Positions 35,563 through 46,746 of a stretch of 64,000 nt of DNA are shown here, piece after piece. Below the pieces are notes generated by a model that searched no databases, had not been told where the DNA came from, and saw only the letters and a program-made list of their open reading frames with translations. The stretch is from Tragulus kanchil (lineage: Eukaryota > Chordata > Mammalia > Artiodactyla > Tragulidae), in NCBI GenBank assembly GCA_022376925.1, contig JAIOJX010000031.1, positions 136,790,854 through 136,854,853 on the forward strand. The letters are read 5' to 3'. Each line of letters starts with the position of its first letter. The stretch's first letter is position 1. Made by a program: the position numbers and the translations under genes.

Positions 35563-36074
35563 TATATGCTTTAACATACAGTGTTTGTTTTTCTGACTTA
35601 CTTTACTCTGTGAATAGGGTTTAGATTCATCCACCTCAGTTTCAAATGACTCACATCTGACCCTTTTGTATATATGTACCACACTTCTTTATCTGCTTAT
35701 CTCTTGATGGACATCTAGGCTGCTTCCATGTCCTGGTTATTGTAAATAGTACTTCTGTGAACTACTACTTTAGAAGTAGTTTAGAAACAACTCATTTGAT
35801 AAATTAGTTAATTGGGAAAATTTATTTTTTAAACTACACAAAAACCTTAAAAAAGAACTTAGTAGGAAATTAAAATAACCACATATATAACCTTGAGATA
35901 AACAAAAACCTTTTTAAACAAAGCTAGAACCAAATGAGGAAAGAGGTAGATTGACTGTTTTTTGTGTATATTTATACATACATATATATGTATATGTATA
36001 TATATAAATTATTTGAGGGCAGTATTTGAAGTGGGAAATATTTGAAGTGGGATATTTGAAATGGAATGTTAAAA

Positions 36075-36460
36075 TGTTAAATAGCACATAAAATAGACAA
36101 AGAGCTCTCAGAAATTAACCAAGGCATTGATAAAGCAATAGCAGATGGTATAGGATGTAGGCAGTTCACAGAAGAGCAAATCCAAATGACCGGTTTGTAA
36201 AGATTCTCAAACTCAGTAATGGTCTGAGAAATGAAAATTAAGTAAAAGACAGCTACTTCTTTACTCCTATCCAACTGAAAAAGCTTTTAAAAGAATGCAG
36301 CACTTATATTTGGTAGAAATGTGAATTATTTTGGCCTTTTTTTAAAAAAAGCAATTTGCCATTCATTATAGAAAATTCATTTATTGTTTAATTCAGTTCT
36401 ACTTCTCTACATGACATTACAGAGTGCATAGCTGGGAGAGATGTATGGAAACATGCTTCT
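36075..36460 (+). mobile_element. Old LINE-1 ORF2 C-terminal relic
   Basis: CAAAGAGCTCTCAGAAATTAAC, GCAGTTCACAGAAGAGCAAAT CC and AATGGTCTGAGAAATGAAAATTA follow the ancient L1 ORF2/3' consensus. It is decayed with vague ends; L1-derived sequence may continue to about 36800. Confidence 0.5.
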
Positions 36461-36989
36461 ATGTAGTATTTCCGTGTAAAGACACAAAGGTATAAACATG
36501 CGCAAAAACACATATAATAGTAAAATATAGTAAAATGATTAGGAAGTGCTGTGGATGGTTATTTATTACTGTGTTTTTAATAATTAGTTTTAATTTGATA
36601 TAATTTAAGTTGTGACCATGTTTCACAACTAGGCCCAAAATTCCTGAAAATTTGAATCTCTTCATCCAGTTCTAGCTGGTTTTTGCATACTCCTGGCTAT
36701 AACTATGAATGTCTGTGTTTTGCATTACTGTTTGTGATGCTAAAAATAGGAAACAAATACCAACAGATGAGAAGCTAGTGGAGTAAGTTGTTTAATATAG
36801 CATCCATAAGAAAAAGCTGTCACCTTTAGTGATTTCCTTGTGTGTTGTTTAATGAGAAGACATAGATGCAAGGGTAGGCCTTTGCCATGATCCCATTTTT
36901 ATAAAACAAGCAAGGTCAGACTCTTCTTTTTGGCCTATATGTTTGAGACATGGGAAAAAGTATGGTTATGAGGACAAAAAAGGACAAGA

Positions 36990-37045
36990 AATGAGGTGGG
37001 CTGCAGTCCATGGAGTTGAAAAGATTCAGACATGACTGAGTGAGC
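36990..37045 (+). mobile_element. Bov-tA 3' fragment
   Basis: GGCTGCAGTCCATGGAGTTG then CAGACATGACTGAGTGAGCA is the tail of Bov-tA. The rest of the element is missing. Confidence 0.65.
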
Positions 37046-37137
37046 ATGTGTGCACACACCTGGGAAGCCCATGCCTAAAAAATATGTACACATTAAAAAA
37101 TGCCTATAAGGAATATGTCAAAATGTTAATGTACTAT

Positions 37138-39268
37138 AATGTTTCAAAATGTTAGTAATACCTTTTTTAGGGTGCTAGAATGTTATCTTTTTTTAATCTG
37201 AAAAGAAATTATTTCAATTGAGGGAAAAAAATCAGAATCCTTTAGTTTTTTCTAAAGACTTAAATTTATAAAAAATTCTCCATCCTATGAAAGGGCATAC
37301 TTAGGTCAGTTTGGTTCAGTTCAGTCGCTCAGTAGTATCTGACTCTTGGCAACCCAATTGACTGCAGCACTCCAGACTTTGCTATCCTTCACTATCTCCA
37401 GGAGCTTGCTCTCAAGAGCCTTCTCCTACACCACAGTTAAAAGACATCAATTTTTCTGCGCTGAGCCTTCTTTATGGTCCAACTCTCACATCCATACCTG
37501 ACTACTGGGAAAACTATAGCTTTGACTGTACAAACTTTTGTTGGCAAAAGTCAGTGTCTTAAGTCAGTGTTTCAATAAAATTTACCCTTTAGTGGATATG
37601 CTTTCTTCACCTCCACCTTCATGTGTATCACTTCAAAAAAACCTTTGATTATAGTATCTTGTTTCATGAGATATGTTTATAAGTTTTACAGTTATATTAA
37701 GTATGTGTATATATATGTTTATGACACATATTTTGGATTTCATTTGTTATGCTCATACTTAGATGGTAGTTCATTATTTGTAGTTGATATTATTTTTATT
37801 GACTTCAGGCAGGAATTTCCTGTTCTCTGAACTCCACAGCAGGGTTGAATTTTCCTGTCCTTTGTCTTTTAAGGTACTTACCACTCTACCTTGTTATGCA
37901 TATATCTATTTGTCTATCTATATATATACATACACACACATGTATAGATCTGTCTAATGCAAAACATTATCTTACCTTTCTTCCTAGTCTGTAGTCTAGG
38001 TAGCCTGCTAGATGCATGTCCCAGAGTCTTATGTGTTTACTATAAATGTTAACTAAATGAATAAATAATTGTATTTATCTTAGTCCACCATCATACATGA
38101 AAAAATTATAAGCTATTTTAGGAATCATCAAAGTCTTTATTAATAAAGTTTTATATGTATTAAAGTGCTTTGAATAATAAAAAATAAAAATAAGATGCTC
38201 AAATGTTTCAAAATGTTAGTAATACCTTTTTTAGGGTGCTAGAATGTTATCTTTTTTTAATCTGAAAAGAAATTATTTCAATTGAGGGAAAAAAATCAGA
38301 ATCCTTTAGTTTTTTCTAAAGACTTAAATTTATAAAAAATTCTCCATCCTATGAAAGGGCATACTTAGGTCAGTTTGGTTCAGTTCAGTCGCTCAGTAGT
38401 ATCTGACTCTTGGCAACCCAATTGACTGCAGCACTCCAGACTTTGCTATCCTTCACTATCTCCAGGAGCTTGCTCTCAAGAGCCTTCTCCTACACCACAG
38501 TTAAAAGACATCAATTTTTCTGCGCTGAGCCTTCTTTATGGTCCAACTCTCACATCCATACCTGACTACTGGGAAAACTATAGCTTTGACTGTACAAACT
38601 TTTGTTGGCAAAAGTCAGTGTCTTAAGTCAGTGTTTCAATAAAATTTACCCTTTAGTGGATATGCTTTCTTCACCTCCACCTTCATGTGTATCACTTCAA
38701 AAAAACCTTTGATTATAGTATCTTGTTTCATGAGATATGTTTATAAGTTTTACAGTTATATTAAGTATGTGTATATATATGTTTATGACACATATTTTGG
38801 ATTTCATTTGTTATGCTCATACTTAGATGGTAGTTCATTATTTGTAGTTGATATTATTTTTATTGACTTCAGGCAGGAATTTCCTGTTCTCTGAACTCCA
38901 CAGCAGGGTTGAATTTTCCTGTCCTTTGTCTTTTAAGGTACTTACCACTCTACCTTGTTATGCATATATCTATTTGTCTATCTATATATATACATACACA
39001 CACATGTATAGATCTGTCTAATGCAAAACATTATCTTACCTTTCTTCCTAGTCTGTAGTCTAGGTAGCCTGCTAGATGCATGTCCCAGAGTCTTATGTGT
39101 TTACTATAAATGTTAACTAAATGAATAAATAATTGTATTTATCTTAGTCCACCATCATACATGAAAAAATTATAAGCTATTTTAGGAATCATCAAAGTCT
39201 TTATTAATAAAGTTTTATATGTATTAAAGTGCTTTGAATAATATAAATAAAAATAAGATGCTCAAATG
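37138..39268. repeat. Tandem duplication 11 (copies 37138-38205 and 38202-39268)
   Basis: Offset 1063 bp, starting AATGTTTCAAAATGTTAG. Near the end, copy 1 has AATAATAAAAAATAAAAATAAG and copy 2 AATATAAATAAAAATAAG. The rest matches by eye, including a rearranged BovB piece. Confidence 0.95.
37305..37560 (-). mobile_element. BovB 3' fragment with internal deletion (duplicated at about 38369-38623)
   Basis: GTTCAGTTCAGTCGCTCAGT starts the reverse 3' end. At about 37412 the text jumps from CTCCAGGAGCTTGCTCTC straight to AAGAGCCTTCTCCTACACC, skipping roughly 200 bases of the usual BovB order. It then continues to TTTGTTGGCAAAAGTC. Confidence 0.85.
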
Positions 39269-39475
39269 ATACACTTTTGATGCTGTCTTAGTTTGTTGAC
39301 CAGTTTTCCACCTTGAATTTCCTCTTGTTCTACTTTTTTATTCATTAAGTTTGTTTTGAACTTAAAGTGTTATATTGTGATTTCTTAAGAACCTGTCAGT
39401 AACATTCAGAAACCTCTGTGTTTACAGTGCAAAATTCAAAAAGCTTATATCTTTATTAAGCTTACACACTTTTTT

Positions 39476-39797
39476 TTTTTTAAAGATTTATTTATTTGTT
39501 TTGGGCGGGGGTCGGGTTGGGGAGGGAGGGTAGCAGGCGGGCCACTTCTATTGGTCTTCCATTTCTCTATTTTCATCTGTCTTTGTTCTCTGGCTCCTGT
39601 GGGCCTCCCATTACAGTGGCGTCTGTTGTTGCAGAGCGCTGGCTCTGGGCGCGTGCACTCCAGAGCTCCGGCTCGGTAATTGGACACATCGGTCCAGCCG
39701 CTCCGCGGCCCGTGGGATCTTCCCAGGCCAGGGATCGAACCGGCGCCCCTTGCACTGCAAGGCAGTGTCCTTACCCACTGGACCACCAGGGGAAGCC
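39476..39797 (-). mobile_element. CHR-like SINE
   Basis: Full minus copy with T-rich end, GGGCGGGGGTCGGG segment and head ending CCAGGGGAAGCC. ACACTTTTT-type flanks give a short imperfect target-site duplication. Confidence 0.85.
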
Positions 39798-39967
39798 ACT
39801 ACACTTTTTATAATACTGTACATTTCTCATAAATATGTCTTTGGCAACTCATTCTTTAAACTTGTTAGTAAATAGTTCTTTCCACCATCATGACAAAGCT
39901 GTAATATTTCTCTTCAAATAACTTCTGCTTCATCTTCGCCACTGTGTCTCTCTCTCTCTTTTTTTTT

Positions 39968-40239
39968 TTTTTTTTCTTTGCCACTTCCATGGTCTTTCAT
40001 TTATCTTTTTTCATCCATCTTTGTTCTTTGGCCTGTGTGGGCCTCCCATTGCAGTGGCCTTTCTCACTGCAGAGCACTGGCTCTGGGCGCATGTGTTCGA
40101 GAGCTCTGGCTCAGTAATTGGACACTTTGCTCCAGCCGCTCTGAGGCATGTGGGATCTTCCCAGACCAGGGATCGAACCAGCACCTCTTGCACTGCAAGG
40201 CGTTGTTGTCCTTACCCACGGGACCACCAGGGAAGCCCC
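39968..40239 (-). mobile_element. CHR-like SINE, older copy
   Basis: Minus copy beginning after a T-run at 39960-39975 and ending ACCAGGGAAGCCCC. It shares orientation with the copy 170 bases to its left. More substitutions (GTGTTCGAGAG, TTGTTGTCC) suggest greater age. Confidence 0.85.
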
Positions 40240-40605
40240 AGATACCTAATTCTTGTTTAAAATGTTTCATTAATGACTTTTGCTTTGACTTCACATTTGC
40301 GGTATTGGACACTGTAAATTTTGTGGAAGATCCTTATTTAATTTTATGCAGTTACTTCAGAAACATTATAGTGGTGATTACTAAAATGTTGATATTTACC
40401 TAGCCAAGCTGTTCTTAATTCACTATGAGCTTTCTTTTGAAGATATAGGAAGAAACTACAGACTAAGAAAACATAGATTCTTGGTGAATTAGATGATTTT
40501 ATTTTTACACTTCTCTGCTTTTTTTGAACTTCTCTTTTAGTCCTAAAATCTCTTTTAGTCTTTTTATTTTCATAAAAAGTCTGGTTTCCTATTGTATATG
40601 TAATG

Positions 40606-40795
40606 GGGCTTCCCTGGGGGCGCAGGTGGTAAACAATCTGCCTGCAGTGCTGGAGACCCGGATTCAATCCCTGGATGGGAAGATCCCTGGAGAAGAGAAG
40701 GGCTGTCTACAGTATTCTTGCCTGGGTAATTCCAGGGACAGAGGAGCCTGGCAGGCTACAGTCCATGGGGTTACAAAAAGTTGAACATGACTGAG
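40606..40795 (+). mobile_element. Bov-tA SINE with long flanking repeats (duplicated at 41814-42003)
   Basis: Plus Bov-tA from GGGCTTCCCTGGGGGCGCAG to GACTGAGTGACTTTCAC. It is flanked by about 47-base near-identical repeats, 40559-40605 and 40812-40859, much longer than usual SINE target-site duplications. Confidence 0.88.
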
Positions 40796-41271
40796 TGACT
40801 TTCACTATCAATCTTTTTATTTTCTTAAAAAGTCTGGTTTCTTAATTGTATACTTAATGCTGCTTCTAGGAAACACCATGGATGATTTTATTGAGAAACA
40901 ATTAGAAGAAAGAATCATTTTAGTCTTTTGGGGGAGGTAAGGGGCACCTTAAATATAATAACACTTTCAAGGGAAGTATTTTTCTCACTCTGAAAATTGT
41001 GAGTACAATGTCATTAAAATAATCTTTCAAAATAAATTCACCTACTATTATAATGCAAGTAGATTTCAGGTTTGCATATTCTGTTTCAATCTTTATCCAT
41101 ATGTACATGTATTATCTACCTAATTGTAATGAAAATATATATACAAATTATGGTGATTTCATTTTTCTTATATAAAGCGCAATATTAGCTGTATGAATAG
41201 AGGTCTAAATAAAAACAAATCATTTTACCACAAGATAAATAAAAGCAAATCTCAGTAAAAGCAAATCTTTA

Positions 41272-41442
41272 GTGTTAGTCGTTCATTCATGTCTTAGTCT
41301 TTGAGACCCTATAGACAGTAGCTGGCTAGGCTCCCCAGTCCATGGAATTCTCCTTCTCCATTGGATCTTCCCGACCCAGGGATTGAAATAGGCTCTCCTG
41401 CATTGCAGGCAGATCCTTTACCATCTGATTCACCAGTGAGCC
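41272..41442 (-). mobile_element. Bov-tA SINE (duplicated at about 42480-42651)
   Basis: Reverse copy from GTTAGTCGTTCATTCATGTC to CATCTGATTCACCAGTGAGCC, with the middle (ACAGTAGCTGGCTAGGCTCCC) partly deleted relative to the family. Confidence 0.82.
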
Positions 41443-43146
41443 AGGTTCATTCTGGCCTGGCAGATGTGTCCCCTTTAGTCTTTATGTATCCATACGCAAA
41501 ATTTAAAATGCAATGGTTTGTACCTTATTTAATTTTATGCAGTTACTTCAGAAACATTATAGTGGTGATTACTAAAATGTTGATATTTACCTAGCCAAGC
41601 TGTTCTTAATTCACTATGAGCTTTCTTTTGAAGATATAGGAAGAAACTACAGACTAAGAAAACATAGATTCTTGGTGAATTAGATGATTTATTAACTTTC
41701 TTTTTTGAACTCTTAGCAAATCAGATAAAAAATAGTCTGGTATTTCTTTTTTAAAATCTCTTTTAGTCTTTTTATTTTCATAAAAAGTCTGGTTTCCTAT
41801 TGTATATGTAATGGGGCTTCCCTGGGGGCGCAGGTGGTAAACAATCTGCCTGCAGTGCTGGAGACCCGGATTCAATCCCTGGATGGGAAGATCCCTGGAG
41901 AAGAGAAGGGCTGTCTACAGTATTCTTGCCTGGGTAATTCCAGGGACAGAGGAGCCTGGCAGGCTACAGTCCATGGGGTTACAAAAAGTTGAACATGACT
42001 GAGTGACTTTCACTATCAATCTTTTTATTTTCTTAAAAAGTCTGGTTTCTTAATTGTATACTTAATGCTGCTTCTAGGAAACACCATGGATGATTTTATT
42101 GAGAAACAATTAGAAGAAAGAATCATTTTAGTCTTTTGGGGGAGGTAAGGGGCACCTTAAATATAATAACACTTTCAAGGGAAGTATTTTTCTCACTCTG
42201 AAAATTGTGAGTACAATGTCATTAAAATAATCTTTCAAAATAAATTCACCTACTATTATAATGCAAGTAGATTTCAGGTTTGCATATTCTGTTTCAATCT
42301 TTATCCATATGTACATGTATTATCTACCTAATTGTAATGAAAATATATATACAAATTATGGTGATTTCATTTTTCTTATATAAAGCGCAATATTAGCTGT
42401 ATGAATAGAGGTCTAAATAAAAACAAATCATTTTACCACAAGATAAATAAAAGCAAATCTCAGTAAAAGCAAATCTTTAGTGTTAGTCGTTCATTCATGT
42501 CTTAGTCTTTGAGACCCTATAGACAGTAGCTGGCTAGGCTCCCCAGTCCATGGAATTCTCCTTCTCCATTGGATCTTCCCGACCCAGGGATTGAAATAGG
42601 CTCTCCTGCATTGCAGGCAGATCCTTTACCATCTGATTCACCAGTGAGCCAGGTTCATTCTGGCCTGGCAGATGTGTCCCCTTTAGTCTTTATGTATCCA
42701 TACGCAAAATTTAAAATGCAATGGTTTGTACCTATTTCATTTTGTTAATTATGGATGAATTTCACCGAGAATGTGTAGACCCCATAGAGCTTGTGTCAAC
42801 TAACAGACAGGCATTCCTTCCTAGCTGTCAGGCTGACCATTACTGGCTGCCAGTGTACTTAAACCTACCCAGAGCTAATTGAATGTGGGGAAGCAGAGAG
42901 AATGTCTGGACCCTTGCCTACTTTTCAGTCCTGATGCTTTCCTATCTATGTTGATAGTCCTTTCCATATTTCACTATGGGACCATTCTGGTTATGAAGAG
43001 TTTTTTGGAAAAGTCTCTTCACTAAGAGCAAGTCATTTCATATTTGTGGTTTTCATCCACAAGTCATCTCTATTTTTAATGGAAGATAATGGGGCTGTTA
43101 CCTGAGTGTGTAGATCTTTACTTTAAAGTTAAAACGGTAAAAAAGT

Positions 43147-43350
43147 ATTAGTCGCTGAGTCATGTCCAACTGTTTGCAACACCATAAACTGTAGCCTGCT
43201 GGACTCCTCTGTCCATGTGATTCTCCAGGTAACAATACTACAGTGGGTCGCCATTCCCTTCTCCAGAGGGTCTTCCTGACCCAGGAATCAAATCTGGACC
43301 TCTGGCATTCAAGGCAGATTCTTTACCATCTGAGCCACCAGGGAAACCCT
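43147..43350 (-). mobile_element. Bov-tA SINE
   Basis: Reverse copy from TTAGTCGCTGAGTCATGTCC to CTGAGCCACCAGGGAAACCC. It is single copy and moderately diverged. Confidence 0.88.
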
Positions 43351-44343
43351 TACCACTACTATATATAGAGATTTTAAATAACCTGGTTTTAAACTGGCAT
43401 ACTGGACATAGCAAATTTACAAACATAAATGTTTTAATTTTCTTCAAAAACTGATTCATAATGCCTACCAGCAGGACCCCCTTCTCCACCCTGTAAATCA
43501 CAGGTTCAGTCTTGTGGTATGTTGTTAGCCTATATGACATGCGTTACCTGCATCCCGGCGTGGATTAATTGTGACCTTGAGATGTTTGTAATTTCTGAAT
43601 GCTTTTAACGAGAATGAGAGACAGTACTTATTCTGATGGCTGAAGGGTCAGATGTCTTCCTTTCATTCAGCAGTTGAGAAAGTTTACTTGTCAAGCGAAC
43701 AGTTTTCTGTATCCATTTAGTGACAGATTATCATGATGAATGTGTATTCTGTAGCTTTTGAGTAGTGTACTCTGCCAACAACTTGGTATAGTTCTCATCA
43801 CTGAGAAGGAGAAATGATTTCCGCTTATAGTCTAGATAATAAGGTAGTTATTATCTGTCTAGGAGAAAGTGGAGGTTTCAGGCTTGCAGTATGAAAACTG
43901 TCTGAATATGCATAATGAAGTTTGAGGTTTCAGGGGTATGCTCCTTTAAGGGAAAACTGCCTGGTAAAATATAGGAAATAAGGTTTGCATTTCAGGGCAT
44001 ATCTGTAGATGTATTTCTCAGAGGGGACTGAAATTCTTGAGCTTCTGGACTACCACAGGTGTATTAATGATATTTGACTTGTTAGGACCAGTATGCACAG
44101 GGATTAGTTGGATTGACTGCTGAGGGTGAGGGTGGAGGGGTATGTCATAACACTTAGAAATACTACAAGTTCTTATTTTTTTCTCCTTTCCTCACCCAAA
44201 ATTCAACTAGTAGTGAAATATGATAGTTCACTGTAAGAATGGAGATTAGATTGCTAAATAGTGCTTCTTCATTTATTTACAAGTTTCTTCATTTACCCGC
44301 GTGAAAATGACTGGATTTGATGGGTTTTGCATTTTTCTTTCAG

Positions 44344-44433
44344 GCTCAGTTTATGAACCCCTGAAAAGCATTAATCTTCCAAAGCCTGATAATGAAACTC
44401 TGTGGGATAAACTGGATCACTATTACAGAATTG
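44344..44433 (+). CDS. PHKB: PHKB exon 2
   Basis: A pyrimidine-rich tract and CAG acceptor precede 44344, and a GTAAGTG donor follows at 44434. The 90 bases code (G)[19 protein letters not shown] then [10 protein letters not shown], ending on the first base of a valine codon. This is the first conserved block of the PHKB/PHKA family, the start of the glucoamylase-like (GH15-type) N-terminal domain. The acceptor phase suits both exon 1 (9963) and the alternative exon (13359). Single copy; duplication 13 starts 167 bases downstream. Confidence 0.97.
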
Positions 44434-44599
44434 GTAAGTGAAACCTGAGGAAAGCATGTCCTTAGGTAGCTGTAATTAGTATATTCTGCCTTAGTTACAT
44501 TACATACATGATATGGATTATGTTCTCTTGTTTAAGTGTCAGGGGGTTTCAGTGCTTAGACAGCTATATATTCCAGTTGCATATTGATATGGTGACTGT

Positions 44600-46746
44600 A
44601 AGTAGCATCTGGCAAGTCATGTCTGTCCATTAAATAGTTTTGAAACTGTCACTAGTGTCTTCTGTGTCCTTTTAGCCCTCCTAATAAACATTACCAGATG
44701 CTAGAACTAGAGTCTATTTCTTGATAATTCTTACCCAGAGATTTTGTAGAAGTATTCCTTGTGTATGTACTTGTACAGGGTTCCTTTGTAGTCCTGAATC
44801 TTTTATACCCACTTCTAATTCTTTGAGATACAAAGGGTAATCTCAAGTTATTGTTATTGATGTCAGGTCCCTGTTTGCTTGTTTGCTGTTTTGTTTTTGT
44901 CAGGAGCAACCTGGCAAATTTTGTTATTTAATGTGTGAAAGCAGCTTTTTGTTTTATTATACACTTTTATTTTTTTAAAATTTTTTATTTATTTGGCTGC
45001 ACTGGGTCTTAGTTGTGGCATGTGGGATCTAGTTCCCTGATGATCGAACCTGGGCCCCTGCAATGGGAATGCAGAGTCTTAACCACTGGACCACCAGGGA
45101 AGTTCCCAAAGCAACTTTGAGATACATATGTATAGGACTCTTCTTTGTCCATCATATTGTAAGAGGAAATGCCTATTAATTTTTTGTCAGTTTGCTTCTC
45201 ATGCCATTTTGTGGCCTAGTATGTCTAATGTAAAATTTGATTTCTCTCACTAAGGAGAAAGATTTTTTTGTTTGTGTCAACATCATGTTAAATATTATTT
45301 CAGATGCTTCCCTGGTCATCCAATGGGTATTGTCTGTTCGATATCTATTGTACCGGGTATTGATTTGATCCCTGGTTGTGGTGCTATTGTTCCTGTTGCA
45401 TAGAAGTCTGTAATGTTAGGTCCATGAATCAGAGTAAATTGAAAGTGGTGAAACAGGAGATGGCAAGAATGAAAATTGACATTGTAGGGATCAGTGAACT
45501 AAAATGGATGAGAGTGTGCGAGAGGACCATTGTATCTACTAGTGTGGGCAAGAATCCCTTAGAAGAAATGGAGTAACCCTTATAGTTAACAAAAGAGTCC
45601 AGAAATGCAGCATTTGGTTGCACTCTCAGAAACAACAGAATGATCTTGATTCATTTCCAAGGAAAAAAATCCAAGTCTTTGTGGCAAGTAGCATCTGGCA
45701 AGTCATGTCTGTCCATTAAATAGTTTTGAAACTGTCACTAGTGTCTTCTGTGTCCTTTTAGCCCTCCTAATAAACATTACCAGATGCTAGAACTAGAGTC
45801 TATTTCTTGATAATTCTTACCCAGAGATTTTGTAGAAGTATTCCTTGTGTATGTACTTGTACAGGGTTCCTTTGTAGTCCTGAATCTTTTATACCCACTT
45901 CTAATTCTTTGAGATACAAAGGGTAATCTCAAGTTATTGTTATTGATGTCAGGTCCCTGTTTGCTTGTTTGCTGTTTTGTTTTTGTCAGGAGCAACCTGG
46001 CAAATTTTGTTATTTAATGTGTGAAAGCAGCTTTTTGTTTTATTATACACTTTTATTTTTTAAATTATTTATTTATTTGGCTGCACTGGGTCTTAGTTGT
46101 GGCATGTGGGATCTAGTTCCCTGATGATCGAACCTGGGCCCCTGCAATGGGAATGCAGAGTCTTAACCACTGGACCACCAGGGAAGTTCCCAAAGCAACT
46201 TTGAGATACATATGTATAGGACTCTTCTTTGTCCATCATATTGTAAGAGGAAATGCCTATTAATTTTTTGTCAGTTTGCTTCTCATGCCATTTTGTGGCC
46301 TAGTATGTCTAATGTAAAATTTGATTTCTCTCACTAAGGAGAAAGATTTTTTTGTTTGTGTCAACATCATGTTAAATATTATTTCAGATGCTTCCCTGGT
46401 CATCCAATGGGTATTGTCTGTTCGATATCTATTGTACCGGGTATTGATTTGATCCCTGGTTGTGGTGCTATTGTTCCTGTTGCATAGAAGTCTGTAATGT
46501 TAGGTCCATGAATCAGAGTAAATTGAAAGTGGTGAAACAGGAGATGGCAAGAATGAAAATTGACATTGTAGGGATCAGTGAACTAAAATGGATGAGAGTG
46601 TGCGAGAGGACCATTGTATCTACTAGTGTGGGCAAGAATCCCTTAGAAGAAATGGAGTAACCCTTATAGTTAACAAAAGAGTCCAGAAATGCAGCATTTG
46701 GTTGCACTCTCAGAAACAACAGAATGATCTTGATTCATTTCCAAGG
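44600..46746. repeat. Tandem duplication 13 (copies 44600-45662 and 45686-46746)
   Basis: Offset 1086 bp, from AAGTAGCATCTGGCAAGTC to GATTCATTTCCAAGG. Twenty-three filler bases (45663-45685, AAAAAAATCCAAGTC...) separate the copies and resemble a garbled version of the true continuation after 46746 (CAAACCATTC...ATCCAAGTCTG). The A/T-run near 44977/46063 differs between copies. Confidence 0.95.
44978..45106 (-). mobile_element. CHR-2-type SINE, short form (duplicated at about 46064-46190)
   Basis: TTTATTTGGCTGCACTGGGTC, then GGCATGTGGGATCTAGTTCC and ACCACTGGACCACCAGGGAAG, is the reverse of the short tRNA-Glu SINE common to cetartiodactyls. It belongs to a different subfamily from the long CHR-like copies. 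Confidence 0.85.

Larger units (their letters stand above)
34430..35765 (-). mobile_element. LINE-1 3' end, interrupted by Bov-tA and BovB
   Basis: Reverse-orientation L1 3' UTR: TGCTTGAAGGATATTTC, GTTTTCTGCCATATAACAATG, CTCCCTCTTGAGCCTCCC and CTTCCCACTAGCT. It resumes after inserts with GTCAGTGCTACTTTCTC (34943), TTTTTCTAGATT (35509) and CATCTAGGCTGCTTCCATGTC (35710). Bov-tA (34715-34912) and BovB (35024-35478) sit inside, so the L1 is older than both insertions or gained them later. Confidence 0.75.
40332..42735. repeat. Tandem duplication 12 (copies 40332-41526 and 41523-42735)
   Basis: Offset is 1191 bp at the start and 1209 bp after 40544/41753. Between, the copies disagree over about 60 bases (40498-40543 vs 41689-41752). 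Beyond this the copies match, including two Bov-tA elements. Copy 2 ends at GGTTTGTACCT. It is the longest of the set. Confidence 0.95.
10030..44343 (+). other. PHKB: PHKB intron 1 region (contains an alternative first exon)
   Basis: It runs from the donor at 10030 to the CAG acceptor at 44341-44343. At about 34 kb here it is inflated by ten tandem duplications. It carries the alternative exon at 13359 and most of the window's SINEs, BovB and L1 pieces. Stretches with no feature I can name include 10150-10842, 13414-14946, 23110-24389, 29890-30640, 33670-34429 and 43351-44343. These are AT-rich, with no long frame or known repeat seen. Confidence 0.85.
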
